Below, one piece after another: positions 44,271 to 52,289 of a stretch of 64,000 nt of DNA. Numbering within the stretch: the first letter of the stretch is position 1; each line of letters opens with the position of its first letter. Origin of the DNA: Vibrio sp. 05-20-BW147 (GTDB lineage: Bacteria > Pseudomonadota > Gammaproteobacteria > Enterobacterales > Vibrionaceae); NCBI RefSeq assembly GCF_013369385.1, contig NZ_SZTO01000019.1, positions 29,629-93,628 on the forward strand. The letters are read 5' to 3'. The position numbers and the translations under genes were made by a program. Under the pieces are notes generated by a model. It saw nothing but the letters and a program-made list of their open reading frames with translations, was not told the origin of the DNA and searched no databases.

Positions 44271-46502
44271 TTACTGTTGAACCAGCTGTTTGAGCGCTAA
44301 CGCTTCCTTGAGGCCCGGTACCGTTTGCTGTTCATCGATGATCGACGCCTGCTTTAGCGGTTGCAGTGACTTAAGATCAATCGCTTTGCCATCGCTGCCC
44401 AGCGTACGACCATCGACAATGAACTGGTTGTCCGAGGCATGAGCGCTGTGGATCACATCGTCATACTGGCTGCTCACTTGGAAACGGTACGAACGGTTTT
44501 CAGTGAAGGTGCCCTGCTCGATATCGCCCTCATAAGGGCTTTGGCGGAACAAATAGTTGAACCGTTTGTTGTCGATCGCCACGTTGTTACTCAGCACCAG
44601 CGAGCCTGGGTTGAAGTTGTCGGTGAAACCATCCATGTTGTTGTTGAACGATAGGCTGTTTTTCACCACGTGCGAAACAGGAATGCCTTCACCACCGAGT
44701 TTGAAACCGTTACCGATGGTGCCGCCCTTGTTCGCCACTTCTAGCGTGCGACCGTTATTAAAGGCAATGGAATCGATGATGGTCACCGCGCCGTTCGCGC
44801 CGTCTTCCACTTTATTAAACAGATCCCAGCCATCGTCGATGTTGTGGTGAGAAAGGCAACGGATGAAGGTATTGCCATCACCGATACGCATTTTGGCCGC
44901 AAAGCCATCGGCGTTGATCTGTGATTTATCCATATTGTTGAAGCTTTCGCTATCAATCACCGTGTTGTAGCTTGCCCACAGCGCACGGCCAATCTTCTCA
45001 GGCGAGGTGATGACAAACCCCGTATCCGGCGCGCTGTGTGTCACCATTTTTTCAAAACGGTTATGGCTGCCGTGCACAAAAAACTGAGCACCGGCGACTT
45101 CAATGTTTTCGTAGTGCCAATAGTTGGCGTTGTGCTGATATTCCGACACAAAACGCACCTTGTTACCTGCCGCTTTCAACTGTTTTGGCAGCTCAGCGGT
45201 GCCACTTGCCGTGATGGGCAGCGTGATGCCTTGATAATCGCCATCTTGAAGAATGATGGTGCCACCAGCGGGCAGTAAGTTAACCGCGGTGAGAAAATCG
45301 AGTGGCTTCTCAGTGCTACCGTTACCAGAGGCCGTACCGCTTGGCGAGACATGCAGTTGCAACGGATTTGGCAAGCTGACCCGTTTTACCTCGTAACGAT
45401 GAAGTTGCTTCTCTAAGGTTGGGCCTTCCAGCGCGGTAAACGCCAACTCAAGTTGGTTGCTGTTGCTCGCTAACTCAATGGTATGAGAGAAGAGATCCCC
45501 CGCGTTGACCTGCTGCTTCGCGACAACCTTGCCATTGTGCTTAAGCTCGATGCTGCCGGTGTAGTTGGCTCTTGATTGAACAGGGTAACGCTGAGTCGCG
45601 GAAAGCTCCGAAGAGGCTAATTGAAAAACCAAAGGTTCTTGCTTAGCTTGGTATTTCGGCGCATCCATGGTGTCCGCTGGCGAAAGTTGGAGATCCACAT
45701 TGCTGACGCTCATTTTGGCGTTACGCGATGCAAAGAAGCCGATGTACTGACTTTCTGGATTTTGCATCTCAACAATGTTGGCATTGGCGCCTTTCACATC
45801 TTGCGTCTGCTCTTTGTCACCTTGGCGATAGCTGACTTTGAAGCCATCATTAGTGCGTGTCAGAGTCATGCGGAAAGTTTCAGCCGTACCATAAGGTACC
45901 CCTTCTGCATAATCGACACGGCTTAGTCGGTTACCCGCCGTTCCCCAAGGTTGATAAACCCCTTCACGGAACGAGGCGTTAAAGTTGGTCATGCCATCGT
46001 TGGTACGGCTGTGCGAACGCAACAAGTTCATCACCATGTTCGATGCCGATGGAAATTCCTCATGCCCTTCTGGTTGTGGGACCAAACGTTCAGCCCCCAA
46101 AATATCACGCACCATCAAACCTGCGCCTTCTTGGCGGTTTGGCGTCGCGCCCGTTTCTGGCCCTAACTGCTCTAAAACCACATCCGCGCTCAAAGTGAAA
46201 TTAACATCGGTAGGGAGTTCGGTGTAATAGAATGTCAGTCCTTCATGGGAGTTGGCCAACTTGCCGCCACGGCTTTCAATCGTAAACTGAGAAAGCAGTT
46301 TGCCCTCTTCGATAGGCTGGCCGTTTACTGTCACCTGGTTAACGCCGACTTTCTCAGGCAGGATGGTTGAACCAAAATTCATATCGGTTGACTGACCAAA
46401 AGTGATCGCTTTCCAAGTTAAGTCAGCGACATTGATCTCTGTTGCGTAGCTCGCTGGTGCAAGAATGGCGGCCAAGCAAAGGGCTAAAGTGTGCTTTTTC
46501 AT
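44271..46502 (-). CDS. pelX: PL9 exopolygalacturonate/pectate lyase (PelX-like)
   Basis: A 743-residue exported protein; signal peptide MKKHTLALCLAAILAPASYA. The N-terminal ~360 residues hold beta-rich domains (one laminin-G/DUF1349-like) of the PelX type. The catalytic right-handed parallel beta-helix starts at LHVSPSGTASGNGSTEKPLD (~385). PL9 active-site features are visible: ADGFAAKMRIGDGNTFIRC with the catalytic Lys, HNIDDGWDLFNKVEDGANGA with calcium-binding Asp residues, and NNNMDGFTDNFNPGSL. It cleaves polygalacturonate or oligogalacturonates by beta-elimination, probably in the periplasm after entry through KdgM. It starts 15 bp after kdgM, in one operon. The ribosome site is GAGGAAC. 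Confidence 0.92.
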   Translation of the reverse strand: MKKHTLALCLAAILAPASYATEINVADLTWKAITFGQSTDMNFGSTILPEKVGVNQVTVNGQPIEEGKLLSQFTIESRGGKLANSHEGLTFYYTELPTDVNFTLSADVVLEQLGPETGATPNRQEGAGLMVRDILGAERLVPQPEGHEEFPSASNMVMNLLRSHSRTNDGMTNFNASFREGVYQPWGTAGNRLSRVDYAEGVPYGTAETFRMTLTRTNDGFKVSYRQGDKEQTQDVKGANANIVEMQNPESQYIGFFASRNAKMSVSNVDLQLSPADTMDAPKYQAKQEPLVFQLASSELSATQRYPVQSRANYTGSIELKHNGKVVAKQQVNAGDLFSHTIELASNSNQLELAFTALEGPTLEKQLHRYEVKRVSLPNPLQLHVSPSGTASGNGSTEKPLDFLTAVNLLPAGGTIILQDGDYQGITLPITASGTAELPKQLKAAGNKVRFVSEYQHNANYWHYENIEVAGAQFFVHGSHNRFEKMVTHSAPDTGFVITSPEKIGRALWASYNTVIDSESFNNMDKSQINADGFAAKMRIGDGNTFIRCLSHHNIDDGWDLFNKVEDGANGAVTIIDSIAFNNGRTLEVANKGGTIGNGFKLGGEGIPVSHVVKNSLSFNNNMDGFTDNFNPGSLVLSNNVAIDNKRFNYLFRQSPYEGDIEQGTFTENRSYRFQVSSQYDDVIHSAHASDNQFIVDGRTLGSDGKAIDLKSLQPLKQASIIDEQQTVPGLKEALALKQLVQQ

Positions 46503-46517
46503 ACCATGTTCCTCTGC

Positions 46518-47246
46518 TTAGAAGTTGTATTTCATGCCAACGCGGAAACGCGGACGATAGCTATCGACTTCGTTAGTATCTTTCTTCGATGGGGTTGCAC
46601 CAATCTCGCCAAATGGACGCCAACCACTGTCAAAGCCTTGGTATTCAAACGTAAAGTTCACTTCACTCACACCCGCATTGTCGTCTTTGTAAACCACCTC
46701 ACCCTCTTGCTTCCAGGTGTAATCCACCGTTGCGCCCAATCCCCAGTTTTCGATGCCGCGGTAGCTCGCACCGAATGTCCAGCGGTTGTAATGAGCGCTT
46801 TTGTCCACATTTGGACGCGTTTCATAGTGGTAACGATGACGGAATGAGGTCGACCAATCGTCATTCACTTTGTAACCCAAGGTTAAGTTGAACTGGTTCC
46901 CCATCTTGGTATCGTTAGATTCCCACTTGTATTGCGGTGTGAGCGTAAACGATTCGTTGATGCGGTAGAGATAGCTGATATTGGCTTGTTGGCCGTTGCC
47001 AGCAAACTCGCTGAATGGGTCTTGATTGTGCTCACCCGTTTCGTTGTTTGAACGCCATTTAGCTTCCACTTCAAAACCCACACCGTTCTTAAAACGATGG
47101 CTCACCGCGATACGGTCAGCGTGTTTTGCCCCCGCTTTATCACCATGGTCCGGTTGGAACTCATGACGAATATTGATAGAAGCAGCGCTGGCAGCGGTTG
47201 ACGTTAACGTCAGGAGTAGTGCAGAGGTAAGGTATCTAATTTTCAT
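46518..47246 (-). CDS. kdgM: KdgM-family oligogalacturonate-specific porin
   Basis: A 242-residue outer-membrane protein. Signal peptide ends at ASA (residue ~22). The mature protein is a run of amphipathic strands of about 10 residues typical of the 12-stranded KdgM barrel: SINIRHEFQPDHGDKAGAKH at the N-terminus, GFEVEAKWRSN, YLYRINESFTLTPQYKWES, FRHRYHYETRPN, and a terminal Phe (RPRFRVGMKYNF) that targets BAM. The many Arg/Lys/His fit an anion-selective pore for oligogalacturonates. It is first in the kdgM-pelX operon. The start codon abuts a KdgR-like box whose GGTG must serve as the ribosome site. Confidence 0.93.
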   Translation of the reverse strand: MKIRYLTSALLLTLTSTAASAASINIRHEFQPDHGDKAGAKHADRIAVSHRFKNGVGFEVEAKWRSNNETGEHNQDPFSEFAGNGQQANISYLYRINESFTLTPQYKWESNDTKMGNQFNLTLGYKVNDDWSTSFRHRYHYETRPNVDKSAHYNRWTFGASYRGIENWGLGATVDYTWKQEGEVVYKDDNAGVSEVNFTFEYQGFDSGWRPFGEIGATPSKKDTNEVDSYRPRFRVGMKYNF

Positions 47247-47268
47247 TTTAAAACACCGTTTTGTTTTA
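47245..47268 (-). promoter_or_regulatory. KdgR-like box C overlapping the kdgM start region
   Basis: TTTTAAAACACCGTTTTGTTTTA matches the locus motif (AAAACACCGTTTT). It touches the kdgM ATG (47246) and covers its probable ribosome site, so binding would block translation as well as transcription. Confidence 0.7.
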
Positions 47269-47329
47269 TATTAAATTTCGTTTTAATATATATACAGAAC
47301 AGAATTTGGGAAGTGTTTCGTGGTGAAAT

Positions 47330-47360
47330 TGTGATCATTGAAACGCTGTTTTAATTTTAA
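47330..47360 (+). promoter_or_regulatory. KdgR-like box D with adjoining CRP half-site
   Basis: ATTGAAACGCTGTTTTAATT (47337-47356) is the motif in inverse orientation (AAAACAGCGTTTC on the minus strand), 15-40 bp before the second symporter start. A left CRP half-site, TTGTGATC, directly abuts it at 47329-47336. Confidence 0.7.
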
Positions 47361-47374
47361 CGTGAGCAAGATGC

Positions 47375-49105
47375 ATGGCCCTACTAGATAATTTGATCAT
47401 CACCTTTTACCTTGCCTTTATAGGTTTCGCCGCTTGGCTATTTCGCCGCTTTTCAAACTCCTCCAGCGACTTCATTCAAGGTGGTGGCACCATGATGTGG
47501 TGGATGGCGGGCGCCACCGCGTTTATGACACAATTTTCGGCCTGGACCTTTACTGGCGCTGCCGCCAAAGCCTTTGAGGATGGCATCAGCGTGATGTTTA
47601 TTTTCTGGGGTAACGCGCTCGGTTTTCTTGTCGCCGCTGCTTTTTTTGCTAAGCGATATCGCCGTTTGCGCGTGGAAACCGCCATGGAGGTGATTCGAAT
47701 TCGCTTTGGCGGCGTTTCAGAACAAGTGTTCACTGGGCTGAGTTTTCCCATCACCCTCATTGCCTGCGCGATCTGGATGAATGGTCTCGCGGCTTTTTTC
47801 TCTGCACTGTTTGCCATTCCCGTCACAACGACCATTTTAACCATGGGGATCGTCGTGACTCTGATTGCCATCAGTGGTGGGGCATGGACGGTATCGGTCA
47901 CCAACGTGATGCAGTTGATCCTACTGATTGCGATTACCTTTGTGATTGGGTTCAGCGCGTTTCAAGCCCTTCCTGAACCCACTGCCGTGTGGCACGCCTT
48001 TCAACCTATCTATGGCGAAGGCGTGCCCCACACTGCCATCTTTGTTGCTTGGGCATTGGCCATGCTGCTTCAACAAACCATGAGCAACAATCACACCCTC
48101 AGCAGTTATCGATTTTTGACCACCGCGAACGATAACGATGCCACAAAAGCCGCGTTACTCGCGGGCGGGTTGTTCCTGTTTGCTCCACTGCTTTGGTTTG
48201 CGCCAGCGTGGTTCGTCGCTTCACTGGGCGTTGATCTACACGCGATCTACCCAGCACTCGGTCACAGCGCCAACAACGGTGCTTATTTGTATTTCATCCA
48301 ACACGTTATGCCGCAAGGGGTACTCGGTTTGGTGATGGTGGCCTTAGTTGCTGCCACCATCTCGCCCCTCACTTCGGCTCACAACCGCAATGCGGGGATC
48401 GTTGTACGCAGTCTTTATCAAGTTTGGATCAAGCCCGATGCGTCAGGCAGAGAACAACTGATTGTGGGTAAAATCGCCACCTTAATGTCTGGCGTCGTCG
48501 CGACTTTGGCGGCCCTGCTGCTCGCCTCAGTTGAATCCTATAGCTTGTTCGAGATGATGATTTTGTTTGCTGCCTTTATTCAAATGCCTCTCAACATTCC
48601 TTCACTGTTGGCACTCGTGACACTCAAAACACCAAACTGGTCTGGATGGACGACGGTACTGGTGGGCTGCTTGGTTTCACTGACGATGTTTTTCTTGTTT
48701 GATCTTCGTTGGTTTACCTCACTGCCACTCAGCGAGCGCGAAGTGAAAGAACTCACTGTGGTGGCCACACTCATCGCCCACATTGTGTTCACCGGTGGAT
48801 TTTTCCTCCTCACTCACGTTTTTTTCAGCCAAGAGCCTCAACACATTCAGCAGCAAAGAGCAGCCCTTGCAGAACAGCTCGCCACACCAATACGCGAAGA
48901 AGAGCAGGCCCCAGTTAATCACCTTCAAGGCATTTATGTTGGCTTAATTACTGGCCTTGCCGGTTTAGGATTAATTGTGATTGGATTTTTCTTAGAAGCC
49001 GATGCTCAATGGCCATTTTTCACCACTGGTGGTTTAGTCATCGCCTTTAGTGCGCTTTTGATGGTGCGACGGTCGCAGAAAAACGTGACTTGTGTGAATG
49101 GTTAA
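47375..49105 (+). CDS. Second sodium:solute symporter of the pectin locus
   Basis: A 576-residue SSS-family inner-membrane transporter. Its N-terminal motif GGGTMMWWMAGATAFMTQFS followed by AWTFTGAAAKAFEDG is almost the same as in the symporter at 42211-43983, so the two are paralogues. The Na+-site region here reads VALVAATISPLTSAHNRNAG, differing from SSMDSALNRN of the first copy, which may change substrate or ion coupling. About 13-14 membrane segments are present, with a charged loop near 510. It is transcribed divergently from kdgM and lies upstream of the PL2 gene. Likely substrates are oligogalacturonates of another length or saturation state; not proven. Confidence 0.88.
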   Translation: MALLDNLIITFYLAFIGFAAWLFRRFSNSSSDFIQGGGTMMWWMAGATAFMTQFSAWTFTGAAAKAFEDGISVMFIFWGNALGFLVAAAFFAKRYRRLRVETAMEVIRIRFGGVSEQVFTGLSFPITLIACAIWMNGLAAFFSALFAIPVTTTILTMGIVVTLIAISGGAWTVSVTNVMQLILLIAITFVIGFSAFQALPEPTAVWHAFQPIYGEGVPHTAIFVAWALAMLLQQTMSNNHTLSSYRFLTTANDNDATKAALLAGGLFLFAPLLWFAPAWFVASLGVDLHAIYPALGHSANNGAYLYFIQHVMPQGVLGLVMVALVAATISPLTSAHNRNAGIVVRSLYQVWIKPDASGREQLIVGKIATLMSGVVATLAALLLASVESYSLFEMMILFAAFIQMPLNIPSLLALVTLKTPNWSGWTTVLVGCLVSLTMFFLFDLRWFTSLPLSEREVKELTVVATLIAHIVFTGGFFLLTHVFFSQEPQHIQQQRAALAEQLATPIREEEQAPVNHLQGIYVGLITGLAGLGLIVIGFFLEADAQWPFFTTGGLVIAFSALLMVRRSQKNVTCVNG

Positions 49106-49156
49106 ATGCCATTCATAACGATGAAAAATTGTTCAAAACAAAGAAATTGGCCAAAT

Positions 49157-49190
49157 TGTGATCGCAATTAAAAACATCGTTTCAATTTAA
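49157..49190 (+). promoter_or_regulatory. KdgR-like box E with adjoining CRP half-site
   Basis: AATTAAAAACATCGTTTCAA (49166-49185) matches the motif precisely (AAAACATCGTTTC). TTGTGATC at 49156-49163 is a left CRP half-site just in front. The PL2 lyase starts 75 bp downstream. Confidence 0.75.
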
Positions 49191-49264
49191 TAAAAACAGT
49201 TAATCGGAAATGTTTTTCTTTTTATGCTACTTGCCAGAAACCCCTATAACCAAGGAGCATAATA

Positions 49265-50965
49265 ATGAACTATAAAGTGCTACTGACCTTGTGTATTCCT
49301 TTTGCCTCCTGGGCAGCTGCCGATTACACAGAGCAAGATGCAATGCGCGTTCAAGCCGTTAAAACCTACATTGATAATGTTTTGCAAGAAGGGAGGAGCC
49401 AAATTAAAACCACTCCTTTACTTGCTGATGGCATTAACACCACTACACGTAAGCCCGTAGAATGGATTTACCCAGACGGTCGCACGGCCACCATTTCCAA
49501 TTTTGCCAATCAGCAAAACTTTCTGCGCACGTTAACCGCCATGTCGGTGGTGACGGAAGATCAACGCTATCAACTTGAAGCTGTCCGTATCACACGCTAC
49601 TTCATGGACAACTTCATCGCCGATAATGGGTTGTTTTATTGGGGTGGGCATCGCTTTGTGAATCTCGACACCCTTGAACTCGAAGGACCGCAGAACAAAA
49701 ACAGTGTCCATGAGCTGAAAAACCACTACCCTTATTACCCTTTCCTTTATCAAGTGGATCCTCACGCGACGGAACGTTACATCAAAGCGTTTTGGCAAGC
49801 GCATGTTGAAGATTGGCAAAGTCTTGATATGGGTCGACACGGCAGTTACAGCAAAAACTACGATGACAAGGTTTTCCATCGACCAATCCCGGCGTCCTTG
49901 GTGGATCAAAGCAAGCTGCCAATCATGCCTGAAACCAAAGGGCTCACATTTATCAATGCGGGATCAGATTTGATCTATGCCGCTTACCAGCTAGATTGGC
50001 TGGCACCACCAGCAAATGCGCGAGGCTCAGCCGCTTGGGGCCAATATCTGATGACACAGTACAAACTGGCCAAGCACCCTAAAACGGGCGCACCGGTTTA
50101 TCAGTTCACTTCCCCCAAAAAACGCGACTGGCCACCACAATCCGACAAAGACACCAATTCAAAATACGGTGATCGTGCAGCCCGACAATTTGGCCCAGAG
50201 CTGGGCGACATCGCACGCGAAGGGAATGTGTTATTTAAGTCGAACGACAAATCCATTGTGTTTAATAATGCGCTGATTGAACTGCATTTGGCCGAGCAAA
50301 GGAACGATGCCGCCATTCGAGAGCAAGTTGTGGACGCATTGCTCAACTTTTATCGCCTCGCCTACAACCCAGAAAATGGCACCATCAAACCCATCTTCAG
50401 TGACGGCACCAGTATCGAGGGAATCCCACTGGCTCGAGATGGCTATTACGGGCCAAAAGGCCGAGTATTCAACGCACACAAACCCAAGACCGAAGAATAT
50501 CTGCTACCCATTTTGCGCGCGTATCGCCTACAGGCCGATCCTGAATTGTGGCAACTGGCCGTCAACATGACGCACCATTACGGTTGGGGCTCACTCGGCA
50601 ATGATACCAAGGCCAAACCCACACTCAACATGCAATTAAGCAACGTATCACCTATGACCTTATTTTCCGCCATTGAGCTCTACCAGATTACGCAGCAACC
50701 AGAATACCTTGAGTTTGCCCGCGCAGCGGCAGACAAACTGGTGGAAAAACGTTTTGTGCGCGGTTACTTCCTCGCCAATCCGCGTTACCTCAATGCCTCA
50801 ATTGATGCGATTGAACCTCTCGCTCTGCTCACCCTCGATGCCACACTCAAAGGCAAAACAGGGCAAGTCGCCCCATACCTTTCGGGCAGTGGCTACATCC
50901 ACGGCGAGTTTGCTGGCAAAGAGAACGCTTACGACACCAATGAAATCTACAAACAAACTCGATAA
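49265..50965 (+). CDS. PL2 periplasmic pectate lyase
   Basis: A 566-residue family-2 polysaccharide lyase ((alpha/alpha)7 fold). A signal peptide (MNYKVLLTLCIPFASWAA) puts it in the periplasm, unlike cytoplasmic PelW. Conserved parts: LLADGINTTTRKPVEWIYPD near the N-terminus (catalytic and metal-binding cleft), FANQQNFLRTLTAMS, FYWGGHRFVNLDTL, NSVHELKNHYPYYPFLYQVD with the catalytic Arg/Lys and His region, and a C-terminal lid GYFLANPRYLNASIDAIEPL. PL2 enzymes use Mn2+ or similar metals for beta-elimination of oligogalacturonates. Periplasmic members such as Yersinia PL2A are endo-acting. It is followed 13 bp later by a CBM32 gene. Confidence 0.94.
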   Translation: MNYKVLLTLCIPFASWAAADYTEQDAMRVQAVKTYIDNVLQEGRSQIKTTPLLADGINTTTRKPVEWIYPDGRTATISNFANQQNFLRTLTAMSVVTEDQRYQLEAVRITRYFMDNFIADNGLFYWGGHRFVNLDTLELEGPQNKNSVHELKNHYPYYPFLYQVDPHATERYIKAFWQAHVEDWQSLDMGRHGSYSKNYDDKVFHRPIPASLVDQSKLPIMPETKGLTFINAGSDLIYAAYQLDWLAPPANARGSAAWGQYLMTQYKLAKHPKTGAPVYQFTSPKKRDWPPQSDKDTNSKYGDRAARQFGPELGDIAREGNVLFKSNDKSIVFNNALIELHLAEQRNDAAIREQVVDALLNFYRLAYNPENGTIKPIFSDGTSIEGIPLARDGYYGPKGRVFNAHKPKTEEYLLPILRAYRLQADPELWQLAVNMTHHYGWGSLGNDTKAKPTLNMQLSNVSPMTLFSAIELYQITQQPEYLEFARAAADKLVEKRFVRGYFLANPRYLNASIDAIEPLALLTLDATLKGKTGQVAPYLSGSGYIHGEFAGKENAYDTNEIYKQTR

Positions 50966-50978
50966 CGGAAACAAAACA

Positions 50979-51446
50979 ATGCAAAAATTCGTTCTTCTTA
51001 CCACCCTACTTCTCTCACCACTGGTGATGCCCAAAGAACCCGTTAGCTCTATTTCTAGCAACGGGTTTGATAAACAACATAAACCGGAACACGTACTCGA
51101 CGGCTCCAACAAAACACGTTGGGCAAACAAGGGCGATTCTTGGTTGATGTTTGAATTTGAACAGATCACCACGCTCCAACACATTGACCTAACCATATTC
51201 AAAGGCGACGAGCGTAAACAGCATTTTGATTTGGAAATCTCACGAGACGGTATGCAGTGGCAAAAAGTATTTTCAGCCTCAACCAGCGGCGCGACAAAAG
51301 CAAAAGAGCGTTACCGTTTTTCCCCTTCCCAAGCTCGATATGCCCGCGTAAATACTTACGGTACCGATGTATCAAAGAGCTGGAGCGGTTTCCATCAAAT
51401 CCAGTTCAACAGTGAGGAACAGGTAGAACATCAGTTCGACAAATAG
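50979..51446 (+). CDS. Free periplasmic CBM32 (discoidin/F5-F8 C-type) protein, probable polygalacturonate binder
   Basis: A 155-residue protein with a signal peptide (MQKFVLLTTLLLSPLVMPK) and one discoidin-type carbohydrate-binding domain: the loop EHVLDGSNKTRWANKGDSWL, LQHIDLTIFKGDERKQHFDL, EISRDGMQWQKVF and YARVNTYGTDVSKSWSGFHQ. No catalytic module is attached. It resembles the solitary Yersinia CBM32 encoded beside a periplasmic PL2 and known to bind polygalacturonate, which retains long chains in the periplasm. It is co-transcribed with the PL2 gene (13-bp gap). The frame runs further upstream inside the PL2 gene, but the signal peptide fixes ATG 50979. Confidence 0.9.
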   Translation: MQKFVLLTTLLLSPLVMPKEPVSSISSNGFDKQHKPEHVLDGSNKTRWANKGDSWLMFEFEQITTLQHIDLTIFKGDERKQHFDLEISRDGMQWQKVFSASTSGATKAKERYRFSPSQARYARVNTYGTDVSKSWSGFHQIQFNSEEQVEHQFDK

Positions 51447-51468
51447 CAAAACCAGCCAAACAGACTCT

Positions 51469-51495
51469 AAAAGCGCTGAACCACTCAGCGCTTTT
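51469..51495 (+). terminator. Terminator of the PL2-CBM32 operon
   Basis: AAAAGCGCTGA (51469-51479) pairs with TCAGCGCTTTT (51485-51495), followed by further T residues on the plus strand. Confidence 0.9.
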
Positions 51496-51566
51496 TATCT
51501 CTTCAGCTCTTTGATTTTATGGGTGACATGCATGACCAATATGCTGCGAATTGCCCCCTAAAAAAA

Positions 51567-51589
51567 ACGCCTGCAACCAGTGCAGGCGT
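51567..51589 (-). terminator. Terminator of the kdgK-eda operon
   Basis: ACGCCTGCA (51567-51575) pairs with TGCAGGCGT (51581-51589); the minus strand continues into seven T residues. Confidence 0.9.
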
Positions 51590-51653
51590 GGCAAAGAAGA
51601 GCCAAATATCTTCGATTTATGAAGACAGTGAAGGGAGCCAAATCAGGGGGGAA

Positions 51654-52277
51654 TTAAGCGATAATGCCCGCAACTTCGCGTACTAGCTTCGCTAGATCGT
51701 CCCATTGCTCGTTGTCGATCAAGTCACCCGGAACCATCCAAGTGCCACCACACGCCAACACAGCAGGGATAGCAAGATAATCTTTGACGTTGCTTGGGCT
51801 AACGCCGCCCGTCGGCATAAACTTCACTGGGTAAACCGCCGTTAGCGCTTTCAGCATGTTTACGCCACCCGATGGCTCGGCAGGGAAGAATTTCAAGGTA
51901 CGCAGGCCCATTTCCATCGCTTGCTCAACCAAACTTGGGTTGTTCACTCCCGGAACAATGGTCACGTTGCGCTGTTGGCAATATTTCACTGTGGTTGGGT
52001 TGAAACCTGGGCTGACGATAAAATCCACACCTGCGTCAATCGCTTCATCCACTTGTGCAGACGTCAGTACCGTACCCGCACCAATCAGCATTTCTGGGTA
52101 CGCTTCGCGCATGTTTTTGATTGCCAACGCCGCATCTGCAGTGCGGAACGTCACTTCGGCACAAGGCAGGCCATTTTCAATCAGCACTTGCGCCAATTTT
52201 GCCGCTTTGTTGGCATCTTTGATGGCGATAACCGGAACCACTTTGATTTCAGCAAGCTGTTGATTTAAATCTTTCAT
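51654..52277 (-). CDS. eda: 2-keto-3-deoxy-6-phosphogluconate (KDPG) aldolase
   Basis: A 207-residue cytoplasmic class I aldolase. The TIM-barrel signatures are complete: AEVTFRT with the catalytic Glu, GAGTVLTSAQVDEAIDAGVD, FIVSPGFNPTT, and TLKFFPAEPSGG with the Schiff-base Lys; the end is MPTGGVSP. It splits KDPG to pyruvate and glyceraldehyde-3-phosphate, the last step of pectin, uronate and Entner-Doudoroff catabolism. It starts 12 bp after kdgK and is transcribed with it. This may be a pathway-specific second copy beside an edd-linked eda elsewhere; that needs the full genome. Confidence 0.96.
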   Translation of the reverse strand: MKDLNQQLAEIKVVPVIAIKDANKAAKLAQVLIENGLPCAEVTFRTADAALAIKNMREAYPEMLIGAGTVLTSAQVDEAIDAGVDFIVSPGFNPTTVKYCQQRNVTIVPGVNNPSLVEQAMEMGLRTLKFFPAEPSGGVNMLKALTAVYPVKFMPTGGVSPSNVKDYLAIPAVLACGGTWMVPGDLIDNEQWDDLAKLVREVAGIIA

Positions 52278-52289
52278 TTGTTTGAATCC

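Noticed and set aside
50673..50978. N-terminal extension of the CBM32 frame into the PL2 gene
   Set aside because: The frame is open by chance. A signal peptide at ATG 50979 fits an exported binding protein and the PL2 gene is intact over this stretch.
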